The notes beneath the pieces are model-generated. The model ran no database searches. It was not told where the DNA came from and worked only from the letters and a program-made list of their open reading frames with translations. Shown here piece after piece: positions 1-5,503 of a stretch of DNA of 5,503 nucleotides. The DNA comes from Parachlamydiales bacterium (GTDB lineage: Bacteria > Chlamydiota > Chlamydiia > Chlamydiales > Simkaniaceae). The translations under genes were made by a program, and so were the position numbers. Numbering within the stretch: the first letter of the stretch is position 1; the number at the start of each line of letters is the position of its first letter. The DNA lies in NCBI GenBank assembly GCA_030641465.1, contig DAOWHK010000097.1, forward strand, positions 1 to 5,503, written 5' to 3'.

Positions 1-132
1 ATCTCAACATACAAAGTTTATCTAAAAGAAAGCTTTTTGACCCATATGCACTTTCTCTAAACATATTTTAATATAGTATTATGAAATTATTCTTTATGCT
101 ACAACTATTTCTTTCTTAACGCTGAGCATACT

Positions 133-807
133 ATGATATCCAATTATTCAAACGAATTAGTAGTTAAAATTTTAAATTATAGCGATGATCCTAGAAATGC
201 TCTTGTTTGTAAGCAGTGGAAGCGTTGCCAAGAAACTGTCAATGATTATAGCATTAACGCCTTTAAAAAATTCTTACTCGAAAACACACACACCATAGAA
301 ATTGCAACGATCATCGATTCTGCCGACCCAAATAGTCGTAAGCTTTCTAGGTTAATGTATTTCTTCAAGGCCACTTGCAACTTGGAAAGAGCATATACGG
401 GTGGGATTTCCATAGAAACTTTTAGAAGATGCAATGATTTTCGAGTGCAATATTTTATTGATGATGCTTGGATCAAATATGCTAAAAAGCTTGACCCATT
501 TTGTATGATTAACGTTAAGAAAGCATTCAATAATAAGTATTATTTAGATTTCAGAGCTCACAGTAAACCTCAATATTTCGTACACTATCTTAATGTTACT
601 CATAAAGTCGCAATTTTTTTTCAAAGTATATCAAATTCCTTAGAAGAAAATGTTAACTGTCCCTTGTTAATCAAACTTAAAAACTTAAACCACGAAGAGC
701 TTTTCACTCTTATTGGTGATCCAATATCCCCTGCGGCTTTACGCGACTTATCTTTTTTAGAACAAAGACTAAAAGATTTTCCTGATCCAAAATCCAAAGA
801 CCTTTGA
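133..807 (+). CDS. F-box-like domain protein, putative host-directed effector
   Basis: This 224-residue protein has an N-terminal stretch (about residues 5-36) that fits an F-box: an ELVVKIL helix, a short linker, then the hallmark ALVCKQWKRC (about 23-32), comparable to the usual 'LVCKxW' core. The customary leading Leu-Pro is replaced by Ser-Asn and the linker is short, so the match is good but not canonical. In eukaryotes F-boxes bind Skp1 in SCF ubiquitin ligases. Bacterial F-box proteins such as VirF, GALA and AnkB are secreted effectors that use host Skp1. Residues 40-224 resemble nothing I recognise; they are rich in Lys, Asn, Phe and Tyr, with no signal peptide, membrane segment or clear repeats. 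A weak ribosome site (GAG, 124-126) lies six bases before the ATG. The gene is single, ends at a strong terminator and converges on acpP. It looks more AT-rich than the fab genes, which suggests accessory status. The F-box call is fairly sure; secretion and function are inferred. Confidence 0.7.
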   Translation: MISNYSNELVVKILNYSDDPRNALVCKQWKRCQETVNDYSINAFKKFLLENTHTIEIATIIDSADPNSRKLSRLMYFFKATCNLERAYTGGISIETFRRCNDFRVQYFIDDAWIKYAKKLDPFCMINVKKAFNNKYYLDFRAHSKPQYFVHYLNVTHKVAIFFQSISNSLEENVNCPLLIKLKNLNHEELFTLIGDPISPAALRDLSFLEQRLKDFPDPKSKDL

Positions 808-827
808 GTATGATGAAGTTGCTTATT

Positions 828-864
828 GCATCGCTCCTATTCATAGGAATAGGAGCTGCTTTTT
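828..864 (+). terminator. Rho-independent terminator after the F-box gene
   Basis: A perfect 10-bp stem (833-842 with 847-856) closes on a four-base loop ATAG. It can be lengthened by three pairs (828-830 with 857-859) across a two-base bulge, and it is followed by TTTTT at 860-864. The hairpin lies 20 bases past the F-box stop codon. Read on the other strand the same hairpin has no T-run after it, so it should stop rightward transcription better than leftward transcription arriving from acpP. Confidence 0.8.
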
Positions 865-931
865 GAAAGTCTAAACCATGACCGCAGATTTTGGCAAAAC
901 CCTAAGTCTTAAATTGGTTTGAGTATCAAAA

Positions 932-1165
932 TTATTTCTTTTTAGCTTCGATATATTTTACAACATCGCCGACAGTTTTTAGTTTTTCCGCATCTTCTTC
1001 TGAAATCTCAAAACCAAACCGTTCTTCAAACGTCATGATTAGCTCTGTTAGATCAAGGGAATCCGCATTAAGATCCTCTACAAAAGATTTATCCACAGAT
1101 ACTTCTGCTTCATCAACGCCTAGTTGTTCAATAACGATATCGATCACTTCTTTTTCTAGTGACAT
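932..1165 (-). CDS. acpP: Acyl carrier protein
   Basis: This 77-residue acidic protein has the normal length for a bacterial acyl carrier protein. It carries the growing acyl chain on a 4'-phosphopantetheine arm attached by AcpS. The attachment site is Ser36 in the motif [10 protein letters not shown], at the start of helix II, where the usual form is ADSLDTVE. The acidic helix II/III surface ([16 protein letters not shown]) that docks with Fab enzymes is intact. The start is set by a strong ribosome site, AGGAAGGAAG on the minus strand (1174-1183), eight bases before the ATG. This is the best ribosome site in the window and fits the high demand for ACP. It is the last gene of the fab cluster, 45 bases after fabG. 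No hairpin with a T-run follows it on its own strand between 931 and 865, so its mode of termination is unclear. Identification is secure. Confidence 0.97.
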   Translation of the reverse strand: MSLEKEVIDIVIEQLGVDEAEVSVDKSFVEDLNADSLDLTELIMTFEERFGFEISEEDAEKLKTVGDVVKYIEAKKK

Positions 1166-1210
1166 AGTATAATCTTCCTTCCTGTTTTATTATTCAAAAT
1201 TCTTTTTTGC

Positions 1211-1969
1211 TTAAGCAAGCATTCCCCCATCAACTGCAATCGTCTGCCCAGTAATATAATCGGACATGGGACTTGCAAGAAATAAAGCGGTGTCTGCAAT
1301 TTCTTTTGGGTCTCCTAAACGTGCCATAGGCACTTTTGACAATATTGCGCTTTTTTGCTGCTCTGATAAAGCATCTGTCATACTCGTCTTAAAAAACCCA
1401 GGAGCTATGCAATTCACGCATATCCCTCTCGATCCAACCTCTATTGCAAGAGACTTGGTAAACCCAATCATACCTGATTTAGATGCAGAATAATTAACCT
1501 GACCAGGATTTCCTGTCAAGCCAATTACTGAAGAAATGTTTATGATCTTCCCATAGCGCGCTTTCATCATCGGCCGGACAAGTGCATGACAAAGGTTATA
1601 TACAGATTTAAGGTTTACGTTGATCACATCGTCCCAATTAGCCTCGGACATTTTCATTAAAAGGGCATCTCGAGTAATTCCGGCGCAGTTCACAAGAATA
1701 TCGATCGATTTCCACTGATCAAGCAGCTCTTTTACAGCTTTTTCGACGTCTTGTGTTTTTGATACATCAAGAAGAACATAGGTGATTTTTTGACTGTCTT
1801 GTGCTTTGTTTTTTTCCAATGCCGAAACAACTTGCATGGCTCTTTCTTCGTTTGTTCCAAAAATCGCTACATCAGCACCATGCTGAACATAAGCCATCGC
1901 AATGGCTTTTCCAAGTCCCGATGTGCCACCTGTTACAATCGCTTTTTTTCCGCTAAGTAATAATTCCAT
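1211..1969 (-). CDS. fabG: 3-oxoacyl-[acyl-carrier-protein] reductase
   Basis: This cytosolic NADPH-dependent short-chain dehydrogenase reduces 3-ketoacyl-ACP to 3-hydroxyacyl-ACP, the first reduction of each elongation round. The 252 residues show the whole classical SDR pattern: cofactor glycine motif TGGTSGLG (13-20), NCAG (94-97, usually NNAG), catalytic Asn119, Ser147, Tyr160 and Lys164 (in NYSASKSG), then the APGF loop and the C-terminal ITGQTIAVDGGM typical of FabG. I chose the ATG at 1969. A TTG codon directly upstream (1972) would add one Met but lies only two bases from the ribosome site. That site, GAGGA (1974-1978), overlaps the fabD stop codon, leaving seven bases between the genes, so translation is probably coupled to fabD. 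The family has many paralogues, but the fab context makes FabG the clear assignment. Confidence 0.96.
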   Translation of the reverse strand: MELLLSGKKAIVTGGTSGLGKAIAMAYVQHGADVAIFGTNEERAMQVVSALEKNKAQDSQKITYVLLDVSKTQDVEKAVKELLDQWKSIDILVNCAGITRDALLMKMSEANWDDVINVNLKSVYNLCHALVRPMMKARYGKIINISSVIGLTGNPGQVNYSASKSGMIGFTKSLAIEVGSRGICVNCIAPGFFKTSMTDALSEQQKSAILSKVPMARLGDPKEIADTALFLASPMSDYITGQTIAVDGGMLA

Positions 1970-1973
1970 CAAA

Positions 1974-1979
1974 TCCTCA
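1974..1979 (-). promoter_or_regulatory. fabG ribosome binding site overlapping the fabD stop codon
   Basis: On the minus strand the six bases TGAGGA contain both the fabD stop (TGA, 1979-1977) and a Shine-Dalgarno core GAGGA, four bases before the fabG ATG at 1969. This layout implies that ribosomes finishing fabD re-initiate on fabG. It also decides between the ATG and the adjacent TTG as the fabG start. Confidence 0.7.
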
Positions 1980-2918
1980 CTTCAAGTCTAAGGCTTTTGC
2001 TAAATTTTCTAGATCTTCTACTTTACCAACATTTAGAGTTGTGCCAGGCGTTTGAATTTTCTTATTCATACCAACGAGTGTCTTTCCACACCCAATTTCT
2101 AAATAAAAATCCACTCCCTGCTCGATCATCTTGCGAATCCCTGTTTCCCATCTAACAGGCTCTGTCACTTGATCAATCAAGTTTTGAGTAATCGTCTTTT
2201 TTTCGGAAGCATAATCTCCAGGAACATTCATCACAATTTGTCTTTCGCTATCTTGGATAGGAATATGGCGGAGTTTTTCCGCAAGTCTATTCTTTGCATC
2301 GAGCATAAGGCCGCTATGAAATGCTCCAGACACTACTAGTGGAAGCACCCGCTTGGCACCCATTTCTTTGAGTTTTTTTGAAGCGCTTGCCACTCCATCA
2401 ATCGTTCCTGAAATCACAATTTGACCAGGGCAGTTTAAATTTGCTACCCACACTTGATTTTCAAAACTTTTTAGGCAATCTAAAACAGATTCTAAGGGGA
2501 ATCCTAAAATCACGGCCATTGTACCTGGAGATTTTTTGGAAGCCTCATGCATATATTCGCCGCGAGCTCTTACAAGAGAGACACCATCTGCAAAATCTAT
2601 TTTTTTGGCAGCAGTCAGCGCTGAATACTCTCCTAAGCTAAGACCCGCACATACCGATGGAGTAAGATCTGGGAATTCCTGCTCAACAACTCTTAAAAGA
2701 GCAATACTCGTGACAAAAATTGCGATCTGACTATTTTTAGTAAGAGTTAGCTCTTCTGAGGGACCTTCAAAAATGAGCTTTGAAAGGTTAAGCGATAATA
2801 GATCGTCAGCCTCTTGAAATACTTGCTTAGACGCAAGATAGGTGTCATAAAAATCTTTGCCCATACCCACATACTGAGCACCTTGGCCTGGAAATAGAAA
2901 TGCTTTTTTCTTATGCAT
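1977..2918 (-). CDS. fabD: Malonyl-CoA:acyl carrier protein transacylase
   Basis: This cytosolic enzyme transfers malonyl from CoA to the ACP phosphopantetheine arm, supplying the two-carbon donor for FabH and the elongating synthases. At 313 residues it has normal FabD length. Visible motifs are FPGQGAQYVGMG (9-20, oxyanion-hole Gln12), the nucleophile elbow GLSLGEYSAL with Ser94, Arg119 in RARGEYM for the malonyl carboxylate, GQIVISG (165-171), catalytic His201 in SGAFHS, and the C-terminal EIGCGKTLVGM. The residue before the nucleophile is Leu93 where E. coli has His; this is a variant of the elbow, not a loss of the Ser-His pair. The ATG lies three bases after the fabH stop, with only a weak GGG (2925-2927) as ribosome site, so coupling to fabH is likely. 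Identification is secure. Confidence 0.97.
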   Translation of the reverse strand: MHKKKAFLFPGQGAQYVGMGKDFYDTYLASKQVFQEADDLLSLNLSKLIFEGPSEELTLTKNSQIAIFVTSIALLRVVEQEFPDLTPSVCAGLSLGEYSALTAAKKIDFADGVSLVRARGEYMHEASKKSPGTMAVILGFPLESVLDCLKSFENQVWVANLNCPGQIVISGTIDGVASASKKLKEMGAKRVLPLVVSGAFHSGLMLDAKNRLAEKLRHIPIQDSERQIVMNVPGDYASEKKTITQNLIDQVTEPVRWETGIRKMIEQGVDFYLEIGCGKTLVGMNKKIQTPGTTLNVGKVEDLENLAKALDLK

Positions 2919-2921
2919 CGT

Positions 2922-3914
2922 TTACCCATCAATTTTTGTTAAAATTGCAGCGCCCCAAGTAAGGCCTGCTCCAAAAGCTACAAGGAGCAAATGCTCGTCT
3001 TGTTTCACTTCTTTTTCCTCCATCAGCTCAGAAAGCGCAATTCCAACAGAGGATGCAGATGTATTTCCATATTTATGGATGGTCATATAAACTCTCTCCA
3101 TTGACACCTCAAACCGTTTTGCGATCGCTTCAATAATGCGAATATTTGCCTGGTGAGGAACAAGCCAGCTAATATCCTTTTCTGTAAGATTAGCTTTTTC
3201 TAAACAAAGTTTTGCAGCAGCTTCCATCCGCCTTACAGCATGTTTAAAAACATTTTTACCATCCATCTGAATAAAATGCTCCTGATTTGCAACGGTCTGC
3301 TCTGTAGCAGGTTTTCTTGAGCCGCCAGCTGGCATGATTAATAAACCGGACTGCTCTCCATCACACCCTAAATTTACATGGTCAATAGCAAGCCCTTGCC
3401 CTCCATTTTGAACAACGCATGCAGATGCTCCATCTCCAAAAAGGATGCAAGTATTGCGGTCCTTGTAATTAACAACTGACGACAATTTTTCTGCAGCAAC
3501 AATCAAGACCGTTTGATACATTCCCGATTCGATATAAGCTTTTGCAACAGAGAGTGAGTAAATATAACCAGAACACGCAGCTTGCAAATCAACAGCTGCT
3601 GCATTTGTCGCTTTTAACTCTTTTTGAATGAGACAGGCTGTGCTTGGAAAAATGTAATCAGGAGTAAGAGTTGCAAATAATATGCAATCGATAGTTGAAC
3701 TCTCCACATTTGCCTTTTTTAAGGCGCGCTTTGCAGCCTCAAGCCCCATATCAGAAGTGAATTCTTCAGCCCCAGCAATCCGCCGCTCTTTCATCCCTGT
3801 TCTGCTGACAATCCATTCATCGGAGGTCTCGACCATTTTTTCCAGGTCTTTATTATGTAAAATCTTTTTGGGAACATAAGCCCCAACCCCTGTGATGACA
3901 GCACGCTTCTGCAT
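2922..3914 (-). CDS. fabH: 3-oxoacyl-[acyl-carrier-protein] synthase III
   Basis: This enzyme starts type II fatty-acid synthesis by condensing an acyl-CoA primer (usually acetyl-CoA) with malonyl-ACP to give acetoacetyl-ACP. The 330 residues form a complete KAS III with the Cys-His-Asn triad: Cys114 in DLQAACSGYIY, His254 in VPHQANIRII and Asn284 in HKYGNTSASS. Also seen are the N-terminal SDEWIVSRTGMKERRI, GDGASA (160-165) and the glycine-rich end FGAGLTWGAA. VPHQAN is the ACP-docking region of true FabH, which separates it from chalcone-type relatives. It is the first gene of the leftward cluster, with a plausible promoter 40-70 bases upstream. No convincing Shine-Dalgarno precedes the ATG at 3914; the first residues (MQKRAVITGVGAYVP) align with other FabH starts, so the start is sound. 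Primer preference cannot be read from the sequence. Confidence 0.97.
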   Translation of the reverse strand: MQKRAVITGVGAYVPKKILHNKDLEKMVETSDEWIVSRTGMKERRIAGAEEFTSDMGLEAAKRALKKANVESSTIDCILFATLTPDYIFPSTACLIQKELKATNAAAVDLQAACSGYIYSLSVAKAYIESGMYQTVLIVAAEKLSSVVNYKDRNTCILFGDGASACVVQNGGQGLAIDHVNLGCDGEQSGLLIMPAGGSRKPATEQTVANQEHFIQMDGKNVFKHAVRRMEAAAKLCLEKANLTEKDISWLVPHQANIRIIEAIAKRFEVSMERVYMTIHKYGNTSASSVGIALSELMEEKEVKQDEHLLLVAFGAGLTWGAAILTKIDG

Positions 3915-3944
3915 TGTTTAACCAACTTATATTTAGTGATTTAT

Positions 3945-3991
3945 GCAATTTACCCTACAAGCATATATGAGTAATATTTCAGGTAAACTGC
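3945..3991. repeat. Interrupted inverted repeat flanking the fabH promoter
   Basis: The arms are GCAATTTACC (3945-3954) and GGTAAACTGC (3982-3991). They are inverted copies matching at 9 of 10 positions, separated by 27 bases with centres 37 bases apart. One arm covers the proposed -35 of fabH and the other the expected transcription start, which are places where a repressor could act. The recR-side arm also directly abuts a candidate -35 for recR. A role as operator is inferred; a chance repeat in AT-rich DNA is possible. Confidence 0.35.
3960..3987 (-). promoter_or_regulatory. Candidate sigma-70-type promoter of fabH-fabD-fabG-acpP
   Basis: On the minus strand TTTACC (3987-3982) and TATGCT (3965-3960) are separated by 16 bases, a fair match to -35 and -10 elements. 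Transcription would begin near 3953, giving a leader of about 39 bases before the fabH ATG. The spacing between fabH, fabD and fabG leaves no room for separate promoters, so this one would drive at least those three genes. It is a visual call; other AT-rich pairs are possible here. Confidence 0.35.
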
Positions 3992-4019
3992 TTGCTTATT
4001 TTAACGTGCAACCATAAAA
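3992..4019 (+). promoter_or_regulatory. Weak candidate promoter of recR
   Basis: TTGCTT (3992-3997) is followed after 16 bases by ATAAAA (4014-4019). These could serve as -35 and -10 for recR, with a leader of about 35 bases. The -10 match is poor. A better-looking TATAAG (4052-4057) is only three bases from the recR ATG and would give an almost leaderless message. Low confidence. Confidence 0.25.
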
Positions 4020-4060
4020 AATGAAAGCTTTTTTATCCCAAAATTCTCTATTATAAGCTC

Positions 4061-4654
4061 ATGATAAATTATCCTATCCCTTTACTTACTTTGATCGCCT
4101 CTTTACGAAAACTCCCTGGAGTTGGAAAAAAAACGGCGGAGCGTTTTGCTTTTCAAATGATTGATTGGCAAGAGGACTCTCTTGAAAGTTTTGGAGATAT
4201 TGTCAAAACAATCAAACAAAAACTTCACACCTGCAAAGAATGCGGATGTCTAATGAGCGACACTCATTGTCTATTTTGCGACCTCGGAAATCGCTCCTCA
4301 AAAGCACTTTGTATCATCGCATCGCCAAAAGATGTCTATGCAATGGAAGAGACTTCTGTTTTTAAAGGAATATATCACGTACTCGGCACTCTTTTATCGC
4401 CTCTCGAAGGGATTACTCCAGACAAACTCGCAATAGAAAAAATCCAAAATCGAATAGATAAGCATCAAATTCAAGAAGTAATCATTGCTCTTGACTCAAC
4501 TCTTGAAGGGGATGCTACGGCGCTCTATCTCAACAAAATGCTCTCTAACGCAACTATTTCGAGGCTCGCACTAGGTCTTCCTATCGGAAGTCCTCTTGAT
4601 TTCATCGACGAAGGAACCCTTTCCCAAGCTTTTACGGGCAGACAAAATTTCTAA
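4061..4654 (+). CDS. recR: Recombination mediator protein RecR
   Basis: RecR works with RecO and RecF to load RecA onto SSB-coated single-stranded gaps during repair. The 197 residues have the expected length and order: a helix-hairpin-helix with LPGVGKKTAERFAF (18-31), a four-Cys zinc site (Cys58, Cys61, Cys70, Cys73), a Toprim domain (about 82-175, including SPKDVYAMEET and STLEGDATALYL) and the C-terminal SRLALGLPIGSPLDFIDEGTLSQAFTGR that closes the ring. One oddity is that the position usually held by the Toprim Glu (as in 'CVVESPxD') is Ala87 here. No Shine-Dalgarno is visible before the ATG at 4061, but the protein starts where other RecR proteins do. It is divergent from fabH, as in Chlamydia as I recall it. 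Identification is secure. Confidence 0.96.
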   Translation: MINYPIPLLTLIASLRKLPGVGKKTAERFAFQMIDWQEDSLESFGDIVKTIKQKLHTCKECGCLMSDTHCLFCDLGNRSSKALCIIASPKDVYAMEETSVFKGIYHVLGTLLSPLEGITPDKLAIEKIQNRIDKHQIQEVIIALDSTLEGDATALYLNKMLSNATISRLALGLPIGSPLDFIDEGTLSQAFTGRQNF

Positions 4655-4683
4655 CGATTCCTCTCCTTTGGAAAGCACCTAGT

Positions 4684-4714
4684 TTTACTCTTGATAATTA
4701 ACTAATTATATAAT
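4684..4714 (+). promoter_or_regulatory. Candidate promoter of the TolC-like gene
   Basis: A perfect TATAAT (4709-4714) lies 31 bases before the ATG at 4746. The upstream partner is imperfect: TTTACT (4684-4689) at 19 bases, or TTACTC (4685-4690) at 18 bases. An AT-only palindrome (4694-4709, arms ATAATT and AATTAT) fills the spacer. No T-tract hairpin separates this gene from recR, so read-through from recR is also possible. Confidence 0.4.
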
Positions 4715-4745
4715 AAATAAAGTTTATAAATGCATTTTGTTTACT

Positions 4746-5503
4746 ATGAACTATTTTATTATATTTTTACTACTGTTTTTTACTTCATTTAATTGGGTTA
4801 TTCTCGGAAAAGAGTATAATCTATTAGATTATCGAAACGATAAGCATATCATCGTAGAAGCTCAAGATCTCCTAGAAAAGTACTCTCCTCGGCGGGACCT
4901 TGGAGAAGATCCCCAAAAAGCGATAGAGGAATGGCTACAATTTCGAAAAGAGAAAAAAGAGCCTGAGGAGCTGGAAGAAGAAAAACAAGAATTTACTAGC
5001 GCCCCATTAGAAATAGATCTTTCTTGTGTCATTGCCAAAACCCTTAGAAATCAATGGAATATCAAAATAGGACGTAAAGAAATTGTACGTCAAGAAGGTG
5101 TTTATCAAAGCTCAAAAGGTCCATTTGATCCTGTGGTTGGAACATCGCTAAAAAATAGCTTCTTATTTGATACGCAAAGAATTGGGTTTAAGACCACAAA
5201 AGATGGAAGCCAACAAACAGTGGAGCTATTTTTAGAAAAACTCACCCGCATAGGAACCAAATTCACTGTTGCAGGCTCCCTAGAAAGGGAGCATAACCCT
5301 TCTTTGATTTTTGCAAATGATTTTAGCCGAACAAATCAATATGACCTCTCTTTTACCATTGACCAACCTCTATTTAAAGGACTTAAGTACAGCGCTGAAG
5401 CAGTGCAAGAAAAAGTGGAAGCCATTGAGCTTTGCAAAGTAGAACATGAATACGTCCAAACAATTGCAGAAGAAATTCGCGATGTCGTTTTCAAATATTG
5501 GGA
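4746..5503 (+). CDS. TolC-family outer membrane efflux protein (5' part)
   Basis: The frame is open from the ATG at 4746 to the window edge: 252 codons, C-terminus missing. TolC-type proteins are trimeric outer-membrane ducts that join an inner-membrane pump and a periplasmic adaptor for drug efflux or type I secretion. Residues 1-21 are strongly hydrophobic and look like a signal peptide, though without the usual basic residues. Residues about 44-82 are highly charged (many Glu and Lys) and may form a helix or coil not part of the standard fold. The efflux-protein domain appears to begin near residue 88: a first helix, KGPFDPVVGTSL (124-135), a second strand after RIGTKF (168-173), DQPLFKG (206-212, usually 'QPLLRG'), then a long helix ending VFKYW, typical of the family. 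No Shine-Dalgarno is seen and no earlier ATG is in frame. The family is assigned from pattern alone; substrate unknown. Confidence 0.8.
   Translation, partial: MNYFIIFLLLFFTSFNWVILGKEYNLLDYRNDKHIIVEAQDLLEKYSPRRDLGEDPQKAIEEWLQFRKEKKEPEELEEEKQEFTSAPLEIDLSCVIAKTLRNQWNIKIGRKEIVRQEGVYQSSKGPFDPVVGTSLKNSFLFDTQRIGFKTTKDGSQQTVELFLEKLTRIGTKFTVAGSLEREHNPSLIFANDFSRTNQYDLSFTIDQPLFKGLKYSAEAVQEKVEAIELCKVEHEYVQTIAEEIRDVVFKYW

Noticed and set aside
1..64. A minus-strand frame from an ATG at 64 stays open to the window edge (MFRESAYGSKSFLL...), which could be the start of a divergent gene.
   Set aside because: Only 21 codons are visible, there is no ribosome site, and nothing in the peptide is recognisable; this length is expected by chance.
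3..71. A plus-strand frame open from the left edge to TAA at 69-71, possibly the tail of an upstream gene.
   Set aside because: 23 codons or fewer without a recognisable motif; another frame is open to 60, so neither can be preferred.
246..530. 94-codon minus-strand frame opposite the F-box gene.
   Set aside because: It lies wholly antisense to a gene with a recognisable domain, and its translation shows no family features.
1266..1493. 75-codon plus-strand frame opposite fabG.
   Set aside because: It is the antisense shadow of highly conserved FabG codons.
1970..1972. TTG as the start codon of fabG, giving one extra Met.
   Set aside because: It is two bases from the GAGGA ribosome site, whereas the following ATG has a workable spacing and the usual FabG N-terminus.
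2378..2730. Two overlapping plus-strand frames (87 and 64 codons) opposite fabD.
   Set aside because: Antisense to conserved FabD motifs, no ribosome sites, no recognisable product.
2747..2932. 61-codon minus-strand frame across the fabH-fabD junction.
   Set aside because: It overlaps the start of fabD in another frame; fabD itself shows full conserved motifs from its own ATG, so no frameshift is implied.
3682..3879. 65-codon plus-strand frame opposite fabH.
   Set aside because: Antisense shadow of the conserved FabH N-terminal half.
4021..4056. Eleven-codon frame (MKAFLSQNSLL) just before recR as a leader peptide.
   Set aside because: Too short, no ribosome site, and no attenuator-type hairpins around it.
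4694..4709. AT-only palindrome (ATAATT, loop AACT, AATTAT) as a recR terminator.
   Set aside because: The stem has no G-C pairs and no T-run follows; it fits better as spacer DNA of a promoter ending in TATAAT.

Overview
The window most probably comes from a member of the Chlamydiae, and more likely an amoeba-associated (environmental) lineage than a Chlamydia of animals. Two observations support this. First, a four-gene fatty-acid cluster, fabH-fabD-fabG-acpP, is read leftwards without plsX or fabF and lies head-to-head with recR. I recall this layout from Chlamydia genomes, whereas most other bacteria have plsX-fabH-fabD-fabG-acpP-fabF. Second, the flanking gene encodes a short protein with an F-box-like N-terminus, a eukaryotic ubiquitin-ligase adaptor motif typical of effectors of amoeba-associated bacteria. 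The DNA is moderately AT-rich, and several genes lack a clear Shine-Dalgarno sequence. The lineage is an inference from gene content and has not been tested by any search.

Layout from left to right. Positions 1-132 are a non-coding leader with only weak promoter-like strings. Positions 133-807 (+) encode the F-box-like protein of otherwise unknown function. A strong rho-independent terminator (828-864) follows, and an 18-codon signal-peptide-like reading frame runs through it. Positions 3914-932 (- strand) hold fabH (2922-3914), fabD (1977-2918), fabG (1211-1969) and acpP (932-1165). The first three are separated by only 3 and 7 bases, and the fabD stop codon lies inside the fabG ribosome binding site. 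The 146-base region 3915-4060 is the divergent control region between fabH and recR. It carries a plausible fabH promoter flanked by a 9-of-10 inverted repeat. Positions 4061-4654 (+) encode RecR. From 4746 to the window edge (+) lies the 5' part of a TolC-type outer-membrane efflux protein gene.

Together the fab genes encode most of the entry and first reduction steps of type II fatty-acid synthesis. FabD loads malonyl groups onto AcpP, FabH condenses acetyl-CoA with malonyl-ACP, and FabG reduces the 3-ketoacyl-ACP product. The dehydratase, enoyl reductase and elongating synthases must be encoded elsewhere. RecR belongs to RecFOR recombinational repair. The TolC-like protein would form the outer-membrane duct of an efflux or type I secretion system. 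The F-box gene is the accessory element of the window and the best candidate for a host-directed function. I see no mobile element, CRISPR array, tRNA or rRNA.
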